Source: an uncultured Hyphomicrobium sp. (GTDB lineage Bacteria; Pseudomonadota; Alphaproteobacteria; Rhizobiales; Hyphomicrobiaceae). From it: a stretch of 64,000 bases of DNA. Each line of letters starts with the position of its first letter. Position 1 is the first letter of the stretch. Both the position numbers and the translations under genes were made by a program. The stretch lies in assembly GCA_934555825.1 (NCBI GenBank), contig CAKTFJ010000001.1, positions 434,001 to 498,000 of the forward strand, given 5' to 3'. A model generated the notes under the pieces. The model did not search any database. It saw only the letters and a program-made list of their open reading frames with translations, and was not told the DNA's origin. This document shows, one piece after another, positions 52,567 to 62,329 of the stretch.

Positions 52567-52941
52567 TCAGTCCCTATGTCCATAGATGCGGAACCAGGGC
52601 AGGCGCTCTTCGGGAAAGGCCGGAGTCTCGTGCGGAGGAAATGCCTCTGGGCGGTCCATGGCGCCGACGTGGATGTGGATTTCGTCGTCGGTCTCGTAGG
52701 TGAGCGTCGATCCGCAGACGACGCAAAAGCCGCGCCGCACGCCCGGCGATGACGCATAGTACGTTGGTGCGCCGAATGTGAACGCCACGTCCGTTCGCTT
52801 CAAATCGAGAAATACCGATACGGGCGCGCCGGTGTGCTTGCGGCAGGAGGCGCAGTGACAATAGTCGATCTCGTAGGGCGGAGCGTCGAGGCGGAAGCGC
52901 ACCGCGCCGCAGAGACATCCGCCGGTGTGCCGAGTGGTCAT
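52567..52941 (-). CDS. GFA family (Mss4-like) zinc protein
   Basis: This 124-residue protein of the GFA family has the full cysteine set: GCLCGAV (Cys9, Cys11), YCHCASCRK (Cys28, 30, 33) and CVVCGS (Cys73, 76). The fold holds a structural and a labile zinc. The family was named for the glutathione-dependent formaldehyde-activating enzyme, but most members have no proven activity, and that activity has been questioned. It starts 32 bases after mmsA ends on the same strand and could be the last gene of the polyamine operon. A role in aldehyde or formaldehyde handling is possible (inference). Confidence 0.88.
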   Translation of the reverse strand: MTTRHTGGCLCGAVRFRLDAPPYEIDYCHCASCRKHTGAPVSVFLDLKRTDVAFTFGAPTYYASSPGVRRGFCVVCGSTLTYETDDEIHIHVGAMDRPEAFPPHETPAFPEERLPWFRIYGHRD

Positions 52942-52973
52942 GTCTCGCCTCCGTCCGTTCCGGGAGCGGCGTT

Positions 52974-54470
<1,497 letters not shown>

Positions 54471-54496
54471 GGGTTCGGCTTTCGTGCTCGGCTGTG

Positions 54497-55819
54497 TCAG
54501 TCCGCATCTTTCAGGACGGCGGTGAAGATGTCGAAGAGTTCGTCAATCTGCTTTTCTTCGATGATGAGGGGGGGCGAGAGCGCGATGATGTCGCCGGTCT
54601 GCCGTGTCAACAAGCCTTTCTCGAAGGCTTTGACAAAGCGCGTGTAGGCGCGCTCACCCGGTGCGTCCGGCTTGGATGCGAACTCCACGGCGCCGATGAG
54701 GCCGATGTTGCGCACATCGATGACGTGCGGCAGGTCGCGGAGCGTGTGGACACGCTCTTCCCAGTACGCGGCAAGGGTGGACGCGCGCGTGAGCAACTGC
54801 TCGTCCTGGTACGTGTCGAGCGTGCCAACGCAGGCGGCAGCGGCCATCGGGTGGCCCGAGTACGTGTAGCCGTGGAACAGGTCGATGGCGTTTTCCGGGC
54901 CCTGCATCAGCGCATCGTGAACGTGGCTCTTCAGGAACACGCCACCCATGGGGATGGTGCCGTTGGTGATGCCCTTGGCTGTCGTGACGATGTCGGGGGA
55001 GACGTCGAAGTAATCGACGGCGAACGGTGTGCCGAGGCGGCCGAAGGCGGTGATCACCTCGTCGAAGATCAGGAGGATGTCGTGCTTGGCGGCGATGGCT
55101 GCGAGCCGCTTCAAGTAGCCCTTGGGCGGGATCAGCACGCCGGTGGAGCACGCGACGGGTTCGACGATGACGGCGGCGATGGTGGAGGCGTCGTGGAGCG
55201 CGACGAGGCGTTCGAGATCGTCGGCCAGTTCCGCGCCGTGCTCGGGCTCACCCTTGGAGAAAGCGTTGCGGGCGAGATCGTGTGTGTGGCGCAGATGATC
55301 GACGCCCGCGACCAGGTTTCCGAAAAACTTGCGGTTGTTCGAGATGCCGCCGACGGCCGTGCCGCCGAAGTTCACGCCGTGGTAGCCGCGCTCGCGGCCG
55401 ATGAGGCGGGTCTTCGACGCGTTGCCGCGCGCGCGGTGATAGGCAAGCGCGATCTTGAGCGCGGTTTCGACGGACTCGGAGCCGGAGTTGGTGAAGAAGA
55501 CGTGGTCGAAGCCACTCGGCGCGATGTTGACGAGGCGGGAGGCGGCTTCGAACGCTTTCGGGTGCCCCATCTGGAAAGTGCCGGCGAAGTCGAGTTCGGC
55601 AGCCTGCTTCTGGATGGCTTCGACGATCTTCGGACGGCAGTGGCCAGCGTTGACGCACCACAGGCCCGAGGTGCCGTCCAGGATCTTGCGGCCGTCGTCT
55701 GTGCTGTAGTGCATGTCTTTCGCGGAGGCGAGCAGGCGCGGGGCCTGCTTGAACTGGCGGTTTGCCGTGAACGGCATGAAGAAGGCTTCGAGGTCGTTGG
55801 TCTTGAGGTGCGCAGTCAT
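54497..55819 (-). CDS. Omega-amino acid:pyruvate (beta-alanine) transaminase
   Basis: This 440-residue class III PLP-dependent transaminase has the opening [20 protein letters not shown] typical of beta-alanine:pyruvate transaminases. The PLP-phosphate region is [14 protein letters not shown], the cofactor Asp lies in [13 protein letters not shown], and the Schiff-base lysine in TTAKGITNG (about residue 288). It transfers the amino group of beta-alanine or related omega-amino acids to pyruvate. MmsA, directly downstream, would consume the malonate semialdehyde product. It starts 31 bases after gabT ends on the same strand, so it is part of the operon. Confidence 0.92.
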   Translation of the reverse strand: MTAHLKTNDLEAFFMPFTANRQFKQAPRLLASAKDMHYSTDDGRKILDGTSGLWCVNAGHCRPKIVEAIQKQAAELDFAGTFQMGHPKAFEAASRLVNIAPSGFDHVFFTNSGSESVETALKIALAYHRARGNASKTRLIGRERGYHGVNFGGTAVGGISNNRKFFGNLVAGVDHLRHTHDLARNAFSKGEPEHGAELADDLERLVALHDASTIAAVIVEPVACSTGVLIPPKGYLKRLAAIAAKHDILLIFDEVITAFGRLGTPFAVDYFDVSPDIVTTAKGITNGTIPMGGVFLKSHVHDALMQGPENAIDLFHGYTYSGHPMAAAACVGTLDTYQDEQLLTRASTLAAYWEERVHTLRDLPHVIDVRNIGLIGAVEFASKPDAPGERAYTRFVKAFEKGLLTRQTGDIIALSPPLIIEEKQIDELFDIFTAVLKDAD

Positions 55820-55850
55820 GTCGGTGCGGTCTCGTATCGGTTGAGTGGCG

Positions 55851-57146
55851 CTACTGAAGCTTGCCGACGGCTTCGGTGAGGCTCGCTTCGAAGATGTCCA
55901 TGCCTTCCTCGATCAGCGCGTCGCTTGCGGTCAAGGGCGGCAGGAAGCGGATGACGTTGCCGGAGGTTCCGCACGAGAGAAGGATCAGTCCGCGGGCGGT
56001 GCCGGCCTTCAGCACTTCCGTAGTGAGTTCCGGCCAAGGCGCGCTGCTTGTGCGATCCTTCACGAACTCCACCGCGCACATGGCACCGAGGCCGCGCACG
56101 TCTCCGATGCAGTTGAGATTGGAGCGCTTGGCGAGGTCGCGGCAACGGTTTTGGATGATCGTGCCGATGGCGTCGGCGCGGGCGCAGAGGTCTTCGTCCG
56201 CGATGACGTCGAGCACGGCGTGGGCGGCAGCAACGGCGACGGGGTTGCCGGCGTATGTGCCGCCGAGGCCGCCGGGAGGCGAGGCGTCCATGATGTCGGC
56301 GCGGCCGACGATGGCCGAGAGCGGCATGCCGCCCGCGAGGCCTTTCGCGAGCGTGACGACGTCCGCCTCGATGCCCGTATGATCGAGTGCGAACATGCGG
56401 CCGGTGCGCGCGAAGCCGGTCTGGATCTCGTCCGCGATGAGGACGATGCCGTGCTCGTCGCACAGCGCGCGCAGCTCGGCAAGAAACTCCGCAGGCGCGA
56501 TGTTGAAGCCGCCTTCGCCTTGCACCGGTTCGACGATGATGCCAGCGATGGTGGACGGGTCCGCCTGATACTTGAACAGCGCTTTGAGGGCCTTGATGCT
56601 TTCGGCGGACGACGTGCCGTGAAAGACGTTCGGGAAGGCGACGTTGTAGATGTCGGCCGGGAACGGGCCGAAGCCCTTCTTGTAGGGGACGGCCTTGCCG
56701 GTCAGCGCCATGCCCATATGTGTGCGGCCGTGGAATCCGCCCGAGAACGAGACGATGCCCGGGCGGCCGGTGAAACAGCGCGCGACCTTGACGGCGTTCT
56801 CTACGGCCTCGGCGCCCGTCGAGGCGAGCATGGTTTTCGCAGGGCCAGGGACGGGCGCTATGCCGTTGAGCCGTTCGGCCAGGCTGACATAGTTCTCGTG
56901 CGGCGTGACCTGGAAGCAGACGTGGCTGAAATCGTCGAGCTGTCTCTTCACCGCATCGACGATGCGCGGGTGCTGGTGGCCGGTGTTGACCACGGCGATG
57001 CCGGCGCCGAAGTCGATGTAGCGCTTTCCTTCCTCGTCCCAGATCTCCGCGTTCTTTGCGCGCTTCGGATAGATCTGGGTGACGTTCCCGATACCGCGCG
57101 GGACGGCGGCTGCGCGGCGTGCGTGAAGCTCGGCGTTGGTGGTCAT
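55851..57146 (-). CDS. gabT: 4-aminobutyrate:2-oxoglutarate aminotransferase
   Basis: This 431-residue class III transaminase matches GabT, which converts GABA and 2-oxoglutarate to succinate semialdehyde and glutamate. Features include VGNV-like opening IGNVTQIYPKRAKNAEIWD, STGAEAVENAVKVAR for PLP-phosphate binding, VEPVQGEGGFN, IADEIQTGFARTG and the Schiff-base lysine in TLAKGLAGG (about residue 264). It lies 23 bases downstream of gabD and upstream of the omega-amino-acid transaminase. The GABA substrate would be supplied by the PuuA/PuuD pathway encoded upstream. Confidence 0.94.
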   Translation of the reverse strand: MTTNAELHARRAAAVPRGIGNVTQIYPKRAKNAEIWDEEGKRYIDFGAGIAVVNTGHQHPRIVDAVKRQLDDFSHVCFQVTPHENYVSLAERLNGIAPVPGPAKTMLASTGAEAVENAVKVARCFTGRPGIVSFSGGFHGRTHMGMALTGKAVPYKKGFGPFPADIYNVAFPNVFHGTSSAESIKALKALFKYQADPSTIAGIIVEPVQGEGGFNIAPAEFLAELRALCDEHGIVLIADEIQTGFARTGRMFALDHTGIEADVVTLAKGLAGGMPLSAIVGRADIMDASPPGGLGGTYAGNPVAVAAAHAVLDVIADEDLCARADAIGTIIQNRCRDLAKRSNLNCIGDVRGLGAMCAVEFVKDRTSSAPWPELTTEVLKAGTARGLILLSCGTSGNVIRFLPPLTASDALIEEGMDIFEASLTEAVGKLQ

Positions 57147-57169
57147 GGCATCTCTTTCGGTGTCACGGC

Positions 57170-58618
57170 TCAGAGCCCGCCGAGGCAGATGAATTTCGTT
57201 TCGAGGTATTCTTCGAGACCTTCCTGCGCGCCCTCGCGGCCCAAGCCGGATTGCTTGACGCCGCCGAAGGGCGCCACCTCGTTCGAGAACAGGCCTTCGT
57301 TGACGCCGACCATGCCGGCTTCCAGTGCCTCTGCGACGCGCCAGGCGCGCGCGATGTTCTGGCTGAAGAGATAGGCCGCGAGCCCGAAGGGCGTGTCGTT
57401 GGCAAGGCGGATCGCCTCGTCGTCCGTTTCGAAGCGGATGAGGGCGGCGACGGGGCCGAAGATTTCCTCGTGCACCATCGTCATCTCGGGCGTGACGCCG
57501 GTCAGCACCGAGGGTTGATAAAAGAGGGGTCCGATGTCGGAGGGCGCGCCGCCGACGATGGCTTTCGCGCCCTTTGCGGTGGCATCCCGGACGAGCTTCT
57601 CAACTTTCTTCGCGGCGTCCTCGTTGATCAACGGGCCGACGACGACGCCCTTTTCTCGGCCTGGTCCGATGGTGAGCTTCTTCACTTCGGCAGCGAGCGC
57701 TTCCGCGAAGCGGTCGTAAATTCCGGCCTGCACAAGAATGCGGTTCGCGCACACGCAGGTCTGCCCCGCGTTGCGATATTTCGAGGCCATGGCGCCGGCG
57801 ACGGCAAGGTCGATGTCCGCATCGTCGAAGACGAGGAGGGGTGCGTTTCCGCCAAGTTCGAGGGTGAGCTTTTTCACCGTGTCGGCGCACTGGGCGTAGA
57901 GAATGCGCCCGACCTCGGTTGAGCCTGTGAACGAGAGCTTACGCACGCGCGCATCCTCGCAGAGGACTTTGCCAACGGTCGCGGCGTCGTTCGTCGTGAC
58001 GACGTTGAGCACGCCCGGCGGGATGCCGGCATCGAGCGCGAGCTTGGCGAGGGCGAGGGCGCAGAGCGGGGTGTCCTCAGCGGGTTTCACGACGACGGTG
58101 CAGCCGGCCGCAAGTGCCGGCGTCACTTTGCGCGTGATCATCGCGATGGGGAAGTTCCACGGCGCGATGGCGGCCACCACGCCGATAGGTTGCTTGACGG
58201 TGATGTAGCGCTTGTTGGAGGCGGTGGTGGGAATAGTGCGGCCGTAAGCGCGTTTTCCCTCTTCGGCGAACCATTCGATGAAGGATGCGCCATAGGCGAC
58301 TTCGCCGCGCGACTCGGTGAGAGGCTTGCCCTGCTCGGCAGTCATGAGCTGCGCGAGATGCTCGGTTTCGGCGGTCACCAGCTCGAACCAGCGGCGGAGG
58401 ATTGCAGCACGCTCCTTCGCTGTCTTTTTTGCCCACGCCGGGAAGGCAGCTTGGGCTGCGTCGATGGCGGCCTTTGTTTCCGCCGCGCCGAGATTCGGGA
58501 CGCGGGCGATTTCGCCGCCCGTGGCCGGATCGATAACCGGAAACGTCTCTTTGCTCGTGACCCAGTCGCCGCCAATGAGGCTCGCGTTGTTGGGATACCG
58601 GGGAGGGGATGCGTTCAT
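57170..58618 (-). CDS. gabD: Succinate-semialdehyde dehydrogenase
   Basis: This 482-residue aldehyde dehydrogenase of the GabD type oxidises succinate semialdehyde to succinate. The NAD(P) fold shows SFTGSTEVGRIL, the catalytic Glu lies in LELGGNAPLLVFDDAD (about 255) and the catalytic Cys in NAGQTCVCANR (about 290). The neighbouring second Cys is typical of GabD. The ATG at 58618 is preferred; an in-frame GTG three codons upstream is possible. The gene is next to gabT, which makes its substrate. It might also oxidise gamma-glutamyl-gamma-aminobutyraldehyde, since no separate puuC is found in the window. Confidence 0.93.
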   Translation of the reverse strand: MNASPPRYPNNASLIGGDWVTSKETFPVIDPATGGEIARVPNLGAAETKAAIDAAQAAFPAWAKKTAKERAAILRRWFELVTAETEHLAQLMTAEQGKPLTESRGEVAYGASFIEWFAEEGKRAYGRTIPTTASNKRYITVKQPIGVVAAIAPWNFPIAMITRKVTPALAAGCTVVVKPAEDTPLCALALAKLALDAGIPPGVLNVVTTNDAATVGKVLCEDARVRKLSFTGSTEVGRILYAQCADTVKKLTLELGGNAPLLVFDDADIDLAVAGAMASKYRNAGQTCVCANRILVQAGIYDRFAEALAAEVKKLTIGPGREKGVVVGPLINEDAAKKVEKLVRDATAKGAKAIVGGAPSDIGPLFYQPSVLTGVTPEMTMVHEEIFGPVAALIRFETDDEAIRLANDTPFGLAAYLFSQNIARAWRVAEALEAGMVGVNEGLFSNEVAPFGGVKQSGLGREGAQEGLEEYLETKFICLGGL

Positions 58619-58693
58619 GTGCGTCACCGTAAAAATTTTTGGGCCGCAGGTTTGGCCGATGCGTTGTGTGCCGCGGAATTCACGGCGCTCATG

Positions 58694-60046
58694 TCATGCG
58701 ACGTGCGCGTACCAAAGATGGTCGAGCGACGTCACGATGCGTTCGAAGTTCGCGCGCTCCGTCTGCTTCAGGCGCGTGAAGACATCGTGGAAGCCTGCTC
58801 CGAATGCGTTGCGCGCGATGTCCGACGTTTCGAATGCTTGCAACGCGTTGCCCCAGATGGTGGGCAGGGTGCTCGGTGCCTCGATCTCCTCGGCGTTGCC
58901 CTCGCAGTTCCTGCCGGGATCGGATTTGTTGGCGATCCCGTGCGAAATGCCAGCGAGAATGGCCGCAATCACGAGATAGGGATTGGCGTCTGCGCCCGCA
59001 ACACGGTGTTCGATGCGCGTTGCGGGGCCGTTGCCCGGGGGTACGCGCAGCGCCACTGTGCGGTTGTTGAAGCCCCACTGCGGTGCGGTTGAAACGTACG
59101 ACAGCGGCACGTAACGGCGATACGAGTTCGCGTACTGCGCCCAGATGGGCATGAAGTCGGACATGGTTTCGCAGAGGCCGCCGATGGCGTTGCGGAAGAG
59201 TGGCGAGATGGGGCTGCCTGCAAAGACGTTGTCGCCGGTCTTGTCCAGCAGGCTCATGTGAATGTGCATGCCGGAGCCGCACCACTCGTGATGCGGCTTG
59301 GCCATGAAGGTCGCGTTGAGCTTGTGCTCGCGCGCGGCCGCTTTCACGGCGCGCTTCAGGAGCAGGCCGTCGAGCGCCGCTTGCACGACGTCGTCGCGAT
59401 GCTTCAGGTTGATCTCGAACTGTGCGGGTCCGCTCTCCTGGATGACGGCATCGATCGGCAGGCTTTGCGCTGCGGCGATCCGATAGATCTCGTCGATGAA
59501 GGGCTGGAGCGTGTCCATGTCTGCGAAGTCGTAGGTGCCGGCGGCATCGGGATCGGTCGTCATCCCCGGCGGGGCATCGAGCGTAAAGGCGCCGTCCTTG
59601 CCGGGAAGTGTGACGTAAAACTCAAGCTCCACGGCGGCGACGGGCGTCAAGCCCTGCGTCTTCAAGCGCGCGACCTGGTTCGCGAGTACCGCGCGGGCGT
59701 CCATGTCGCCTTCGGTTTCAAGATGCATGACGGCTTGCGCGTGTGTCGCGCTGTTGACAGGCACGGGCGCGAGCGTGCCCGCGAGGATGTGGGCTGGGAC
59801 ATCCGGATCGCCGGTTTCCCAGAGACGTCCGGTCTCGCCGATGGAGTTGCCGCGTGGGTCGATGATGAAAGCGGAGGCGGGCATCATGAGGCCGCTCTTG
59901 ACGATCTTCACGAGATCGTCGCGGCGGTAGCGCTTGCCGCGCGGGATGCCGTTCAAATCGAATGTGAAGACGTCGATCCAGCGGACCTGCGGATTGGCGG
60001 CGAGAAACTCTTCCGCTTCGTCGACGGTGAGGGGCGTGTTGGTCAT
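58694..60046 (-). CDS. Glutamine synthetase-family gamma-glutamylpolyamine synthetase, paralogue 2
   Basis: This 450-residue protein has the GS fold: an N-terminal beta-grasp domain (RWIDVFTFDLNGIPRGKRY) and a catalytic domain with metal-binding VELEFYV, ESGPAQFEINL, KPHHEWCGSGMHIHMSL (conserved His of the n1 site) and NPYLVIAAIL. It lacks the Tyr adenylylation loop of assimilatory GlnA, and it sits beside puuD and a polyamine transaminase. Ligation of glutamate to putrescine or another polyamine is therefore far more likely than ammonia assimilation. Its start overlaps the puuD stop in an ATGA (TCAT on the plus strand, 60043-60046), so it is coupled to it. It is one of two such paralogues in the operon. 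Confidence 0.9.
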   Translation of the reverse strand: MTNTPLTVDEAEEFLAANPQVRWIDVFTFDLNGIPRGKRYRRDDLVKIVKSGLMMPASAFIIDPRGNSIGETGRLWETGDPDVPAHILAGTLAPVPVNSATHAQAVMHLETEGDMDARAVLANQVARLKTQGLTPVAAVELEFYVTLPGKDGAFTLDAPPGMTTDPDAAGTYDFADMDTLQPFIDEIYRIAAAQSLPIDAVIQESGPAQFEINLKHRDDVVQAALDGLLLKRAVKAAAREHKLNATFMAKPHHEWCGSGMHIHMSLLDKTGDNVFAGSPISPLFRNAIGGLCETMSDFMPIWAQYANSYRRYVPLSYVSTAPQWGFNNRTVALRVPPGNGPATRIEHRVAGADANPYLVIAAILAGISHGIANKSDPGRNCEGNAEEIEAPSTLPTIWGNALQAFETSDIARNAFGAGFHDVFTRLKQTERANFERIVTSLDHLWYAHVA

Positions 60047-60798
60047 GTGGCGCGGCCGTTCGAGTTGACATTGCGAACCGCGTCGCCGAAGCGACGGAAA
60101 ATCTCGATGGAGGCCTTGTTGTTCTTGGCCTGCCACTCGGGGTGCCATTGCACGCCGAAGAAGAACGGATGCTCGGTCGGGCCCCGAACTGCTTCGATAA
60201 GGCCGTCCTCTGCGTGTGCCTCCGCCGTGAGCGGGCGCGCGAGGCGTTGGATGCCCTGCCAATGGAGCGAGTTGACAACGATCTCGTCTTCGCCGATCCA
60301 GGATTTGAGGGTGCCTGACAGTTTCACGGGATGCGATGGGCCGAAACGTTCCGGCACCGGGACGTTCGAAGGTTCGCGGTGATCGTTTCGGCCGTCCACC
60401 GTGTGGACGGACTGATCGAGCGTGCCGCCGAGCGCGACGTTGATTTCCTGAAAGCCGCGGCAAATGGCAAAGAGCGGCAACTTCCTTTGCAGCGCTTCGC
60501 GCGCAAGCGGCAATGTAAGGTTGTCCCGCTCGGGGTCGAGCGCCTTGTCATTGAGGGGCGGTTCGTCGAGGCCGTAGAGATTCGGGTGTACGTTCGAGAC
60601 GGCGCCGGACAAAAGGATGCCATCTGCGATGTCGAGTAGCGCCCCCATGTCGAGCATGCTCGGCCCGAGCGGCGCGAGCAACGGCTGACACTCGGCGACC
60701 TCGGCCACGGCTGCCGCGTATTTCCGCCCAACGGCGTCGAACGTGATGCCTTCGATCACCTTCGTATCGCAGGGGATGATGACGATCGGGCGGCTCAT
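60043..60798 (-). CDS. puuD: Gamma-glutamyl-GABA hydrolase family protein
   Basis: This 251-residue class I glutamine amidotransferase-like hydrolase (peptidase C26) releases GABA from gamma-glutamyl-GABA. The nucleophile is Cys113 in FAICRGFQEINVALGG, and the catalytic His is about residue 219 in GVQWHPEW, with Glu following. The segment LLSGAVSNVHPNLYG is the oxyanion-strand region, where other members have GGxDV-type sequence; here the GG is replaced by SG. It overlaps the genes on both sides by four bases each, giving tight coupling SpuC-PuuD-GS. The same trio occurs as spuC, spuA and spuB in Pseudomonas. Confidence 0.93.
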   Translation of the reverse strand: MSRPIVIIPCDTKVIEGITFDAVGRKYAAAVAEVAECQPLLAPLGPSMLDMGALLDIADGILLSGAVSNVHPNLYGLDEPPLNDKALDPERDNLTLPLAREALQRKLPLFAICRGFQEINVALGGTLDQSVHTVDGRNDHREPSNVPVPERFGPSHPVKLSGTLKSWIGEDEIVVNSLHWQGIQRLARPLTAEAHAEDGLIEAVRGPTEHPFFFGVQWHPEWQAKNNKASIEIFRRFGDAVRNVNSNGRAT

Positions 60799-62171
60799 GC
60801 TGCGATCTCTCCGGCGACATCGGCGAGCGTCAGGTCGAGCGCTTTTCCGATAACGCGCTCTGCTTCCCCGAACTCGCTGTCGGTCCAGATGAGCGGCGGT
60901 GCGCAGACCATGGTGTCGAACACGGCGCGCATGATGAAGCCTTCGCGGAAGAAGTGATCGCGGCAGATGAGGCCGACGCGGCCGGGGTTGTCGAAGCGGC
61001 GGCGCGTTTTCTTGTCGGCCACAAGCTCAATGGCGCCCATCATGCCGACCGAGCGCACTTCGCCGACGAGCGGATGATCCTTGAACTTTTCGAGCACGCG
61101 CCGAAGTGCGGGCGCGGCGTAGTCGGTGACGCGTGGGAGAAGGCGCTCACGCTCCATGATCTCCAAATTCTTGAGCGCGACGGCGCAGGCCACGGGATGG
61201 CCGGAGAACGTATAGCCGTGGTTGAAATCGTCGTCGTGACCCATGAGGGCTTCGACGATCCGGTCGTCAATCAAAAGACCCGAGAGCGGCAGGTAGCCGG
61301 ACGTCACGGCTTTGGCGAATGTGATGAGGTTCGGTTTGATGCCGTAATAGTCGGAGGCGAACCACACGCCGAGGCGGCCGAAGCCAGTGATCACTTCGTC
61401 GGCGAGCAGGAGGATGCCGTACTTGTCGACGATGCGCTGGACCTCGGGCCAGTAGGTGTCAGGCGCGATCTTGACACCACCTGCGCCCTGCACCAACTCG
61501 CCCGCGAAGGCTGCCACGTTCTCGGGGCCGACGGCCAGGATCTCGTCCTCGATGGCGCGCGCGGCGCGAATGCCGAACTCGTCGAGGCTCTCTCCGTCAC
61601 GTCCTTCATCGAACCAGCACGGGTCCATGACGTGGCGGAAGCCTTCGTAGACTGGATAGCTGTGCTGGTGGACATGGCCCATGCCGCCCATGGAGCCGGC
61701 CGCAATCGTCGAGCCGTGATAGGCGTTTTTGCGCGAGATGATGATGCGCCGGCTAGGCTCGCCCTTGAGCGCCCAGTAATGGCGGATGAGACGGATTGCG
61801 GTGTCGTTCGATTCCGATCCAGACGAGCCATAGAACACTTGGTTTATGTGCGCCGGCGTGATTTCGGCGAGCTTCTGCGAGAGCGCGACGACGGGCGGAT
61901 GCGTTGTCTTGAAGAACGTATTGTAGAACGGCAGTTCCAGGATCTGTTCGCGGGCGGCGTCCGCCAGTTCGCGGCGGCCGTATCCGACGTTGGTGGTCCA
62001 GAGGCCCGCCATGCCGTCCAGGATCCGATGGCCTTCGCTGTCCCAGATGTGGGGGCCATCGGCGCGCACGATGACGCGTGCACCGGCTGCGCGCAGAGAC
62101 GCGTGGTTGGTGAAGGGGTGAAGATGGTGGAGCGCGTCGAGGTCGCGCCACTCTGCATTCGGGGTGTTCAT
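60795..62171 (-). CDS. spuC: Putrescine/polyamine:pyruvate aminotransferase, SpuC-like
   Basis: This 458-residue class III transaminase resembles SpuC, which transaminates putrescine or cadaverine with pyruvate. It shows HHLHPFTNHASL at the N terminus, YGSSGSESNDTAIRLIR for PLP-phosphate binding, YHGSTIAAGSMGGM, LLADEVITGFGRLG and the Schiff-base lysine in ITFAKAVTSGY (about 287). The start at 62171 has GGAGAG at proper spacing; the frame beyond it is spurious. Its stop overlaps the puuD start. Together with PuuA-type genes it gives two parallel entries for putrescine: transamination and gamma-glutamylation. The exact amine is inferred from context. Confidence 0.85.
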   Translation of the reverse strand: MNTPNAEWRDLDALHHLHPFTNHASLRAAGARVIVRADGPHIWDSEGHRILDGMAGLWTTNVGYGRRELADAAREQILELPFYNTFFKTTHPPVVALSQKLAEITPAHINQVFYGSSGSESNDTAIRLIRHYWALKGEPSRRIIISRKNAYHGSTIAAGSMGGMGHVHQHSYPVYEGFRHVMDPCWFDEGRDGESLDEFGIRAARAIEDEILAVGPENVAAFAGELVQGAGGVKIAPDTYWPEVQRIVDKYGILLLADEVITGFGRLGVWFASDYYGIKPNLITFAKAVTSGYLPLSGLLIDDRIVEALMGHDDDFNHGYTFSGHPVACAVALKNLEIMERERLLPRVTDYAAPALRRVLEKFKDHPLVGEVRSVGMMGAIELVADKKTRRRFDNPGRVGLICRDHFFREGFIMRAVFDTMVCAPPLIWTDSEFGEAERVIGKALDLTLADVAGEIAA

Positions 62172-62329
62172 TAACGTCTCTCCAGCGCGGGCCTGGGCCA
62201 TTGCGGCCGTTTGATCTTGCAACTCAGACCGGGCGGCGCGTCGGCGTAAATCCAATACGGGCGCAGAGCCGGAGCAGCTCCGTCTTGCGTGTCGGGGTTT
62301 GACGATCGGGATGGATCAACGGTCTTTCC

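Noticed and set aside
58694..60046. Assimilatory glutamine synthetase (glnA)
   Set aside because: The GS fold is clear, but the adenylylation-site region of GlnA is missing and the gene is coupled to puuD and a polyamine transaminase, so gamma-glutamylpolyamine synthetase is a better call.
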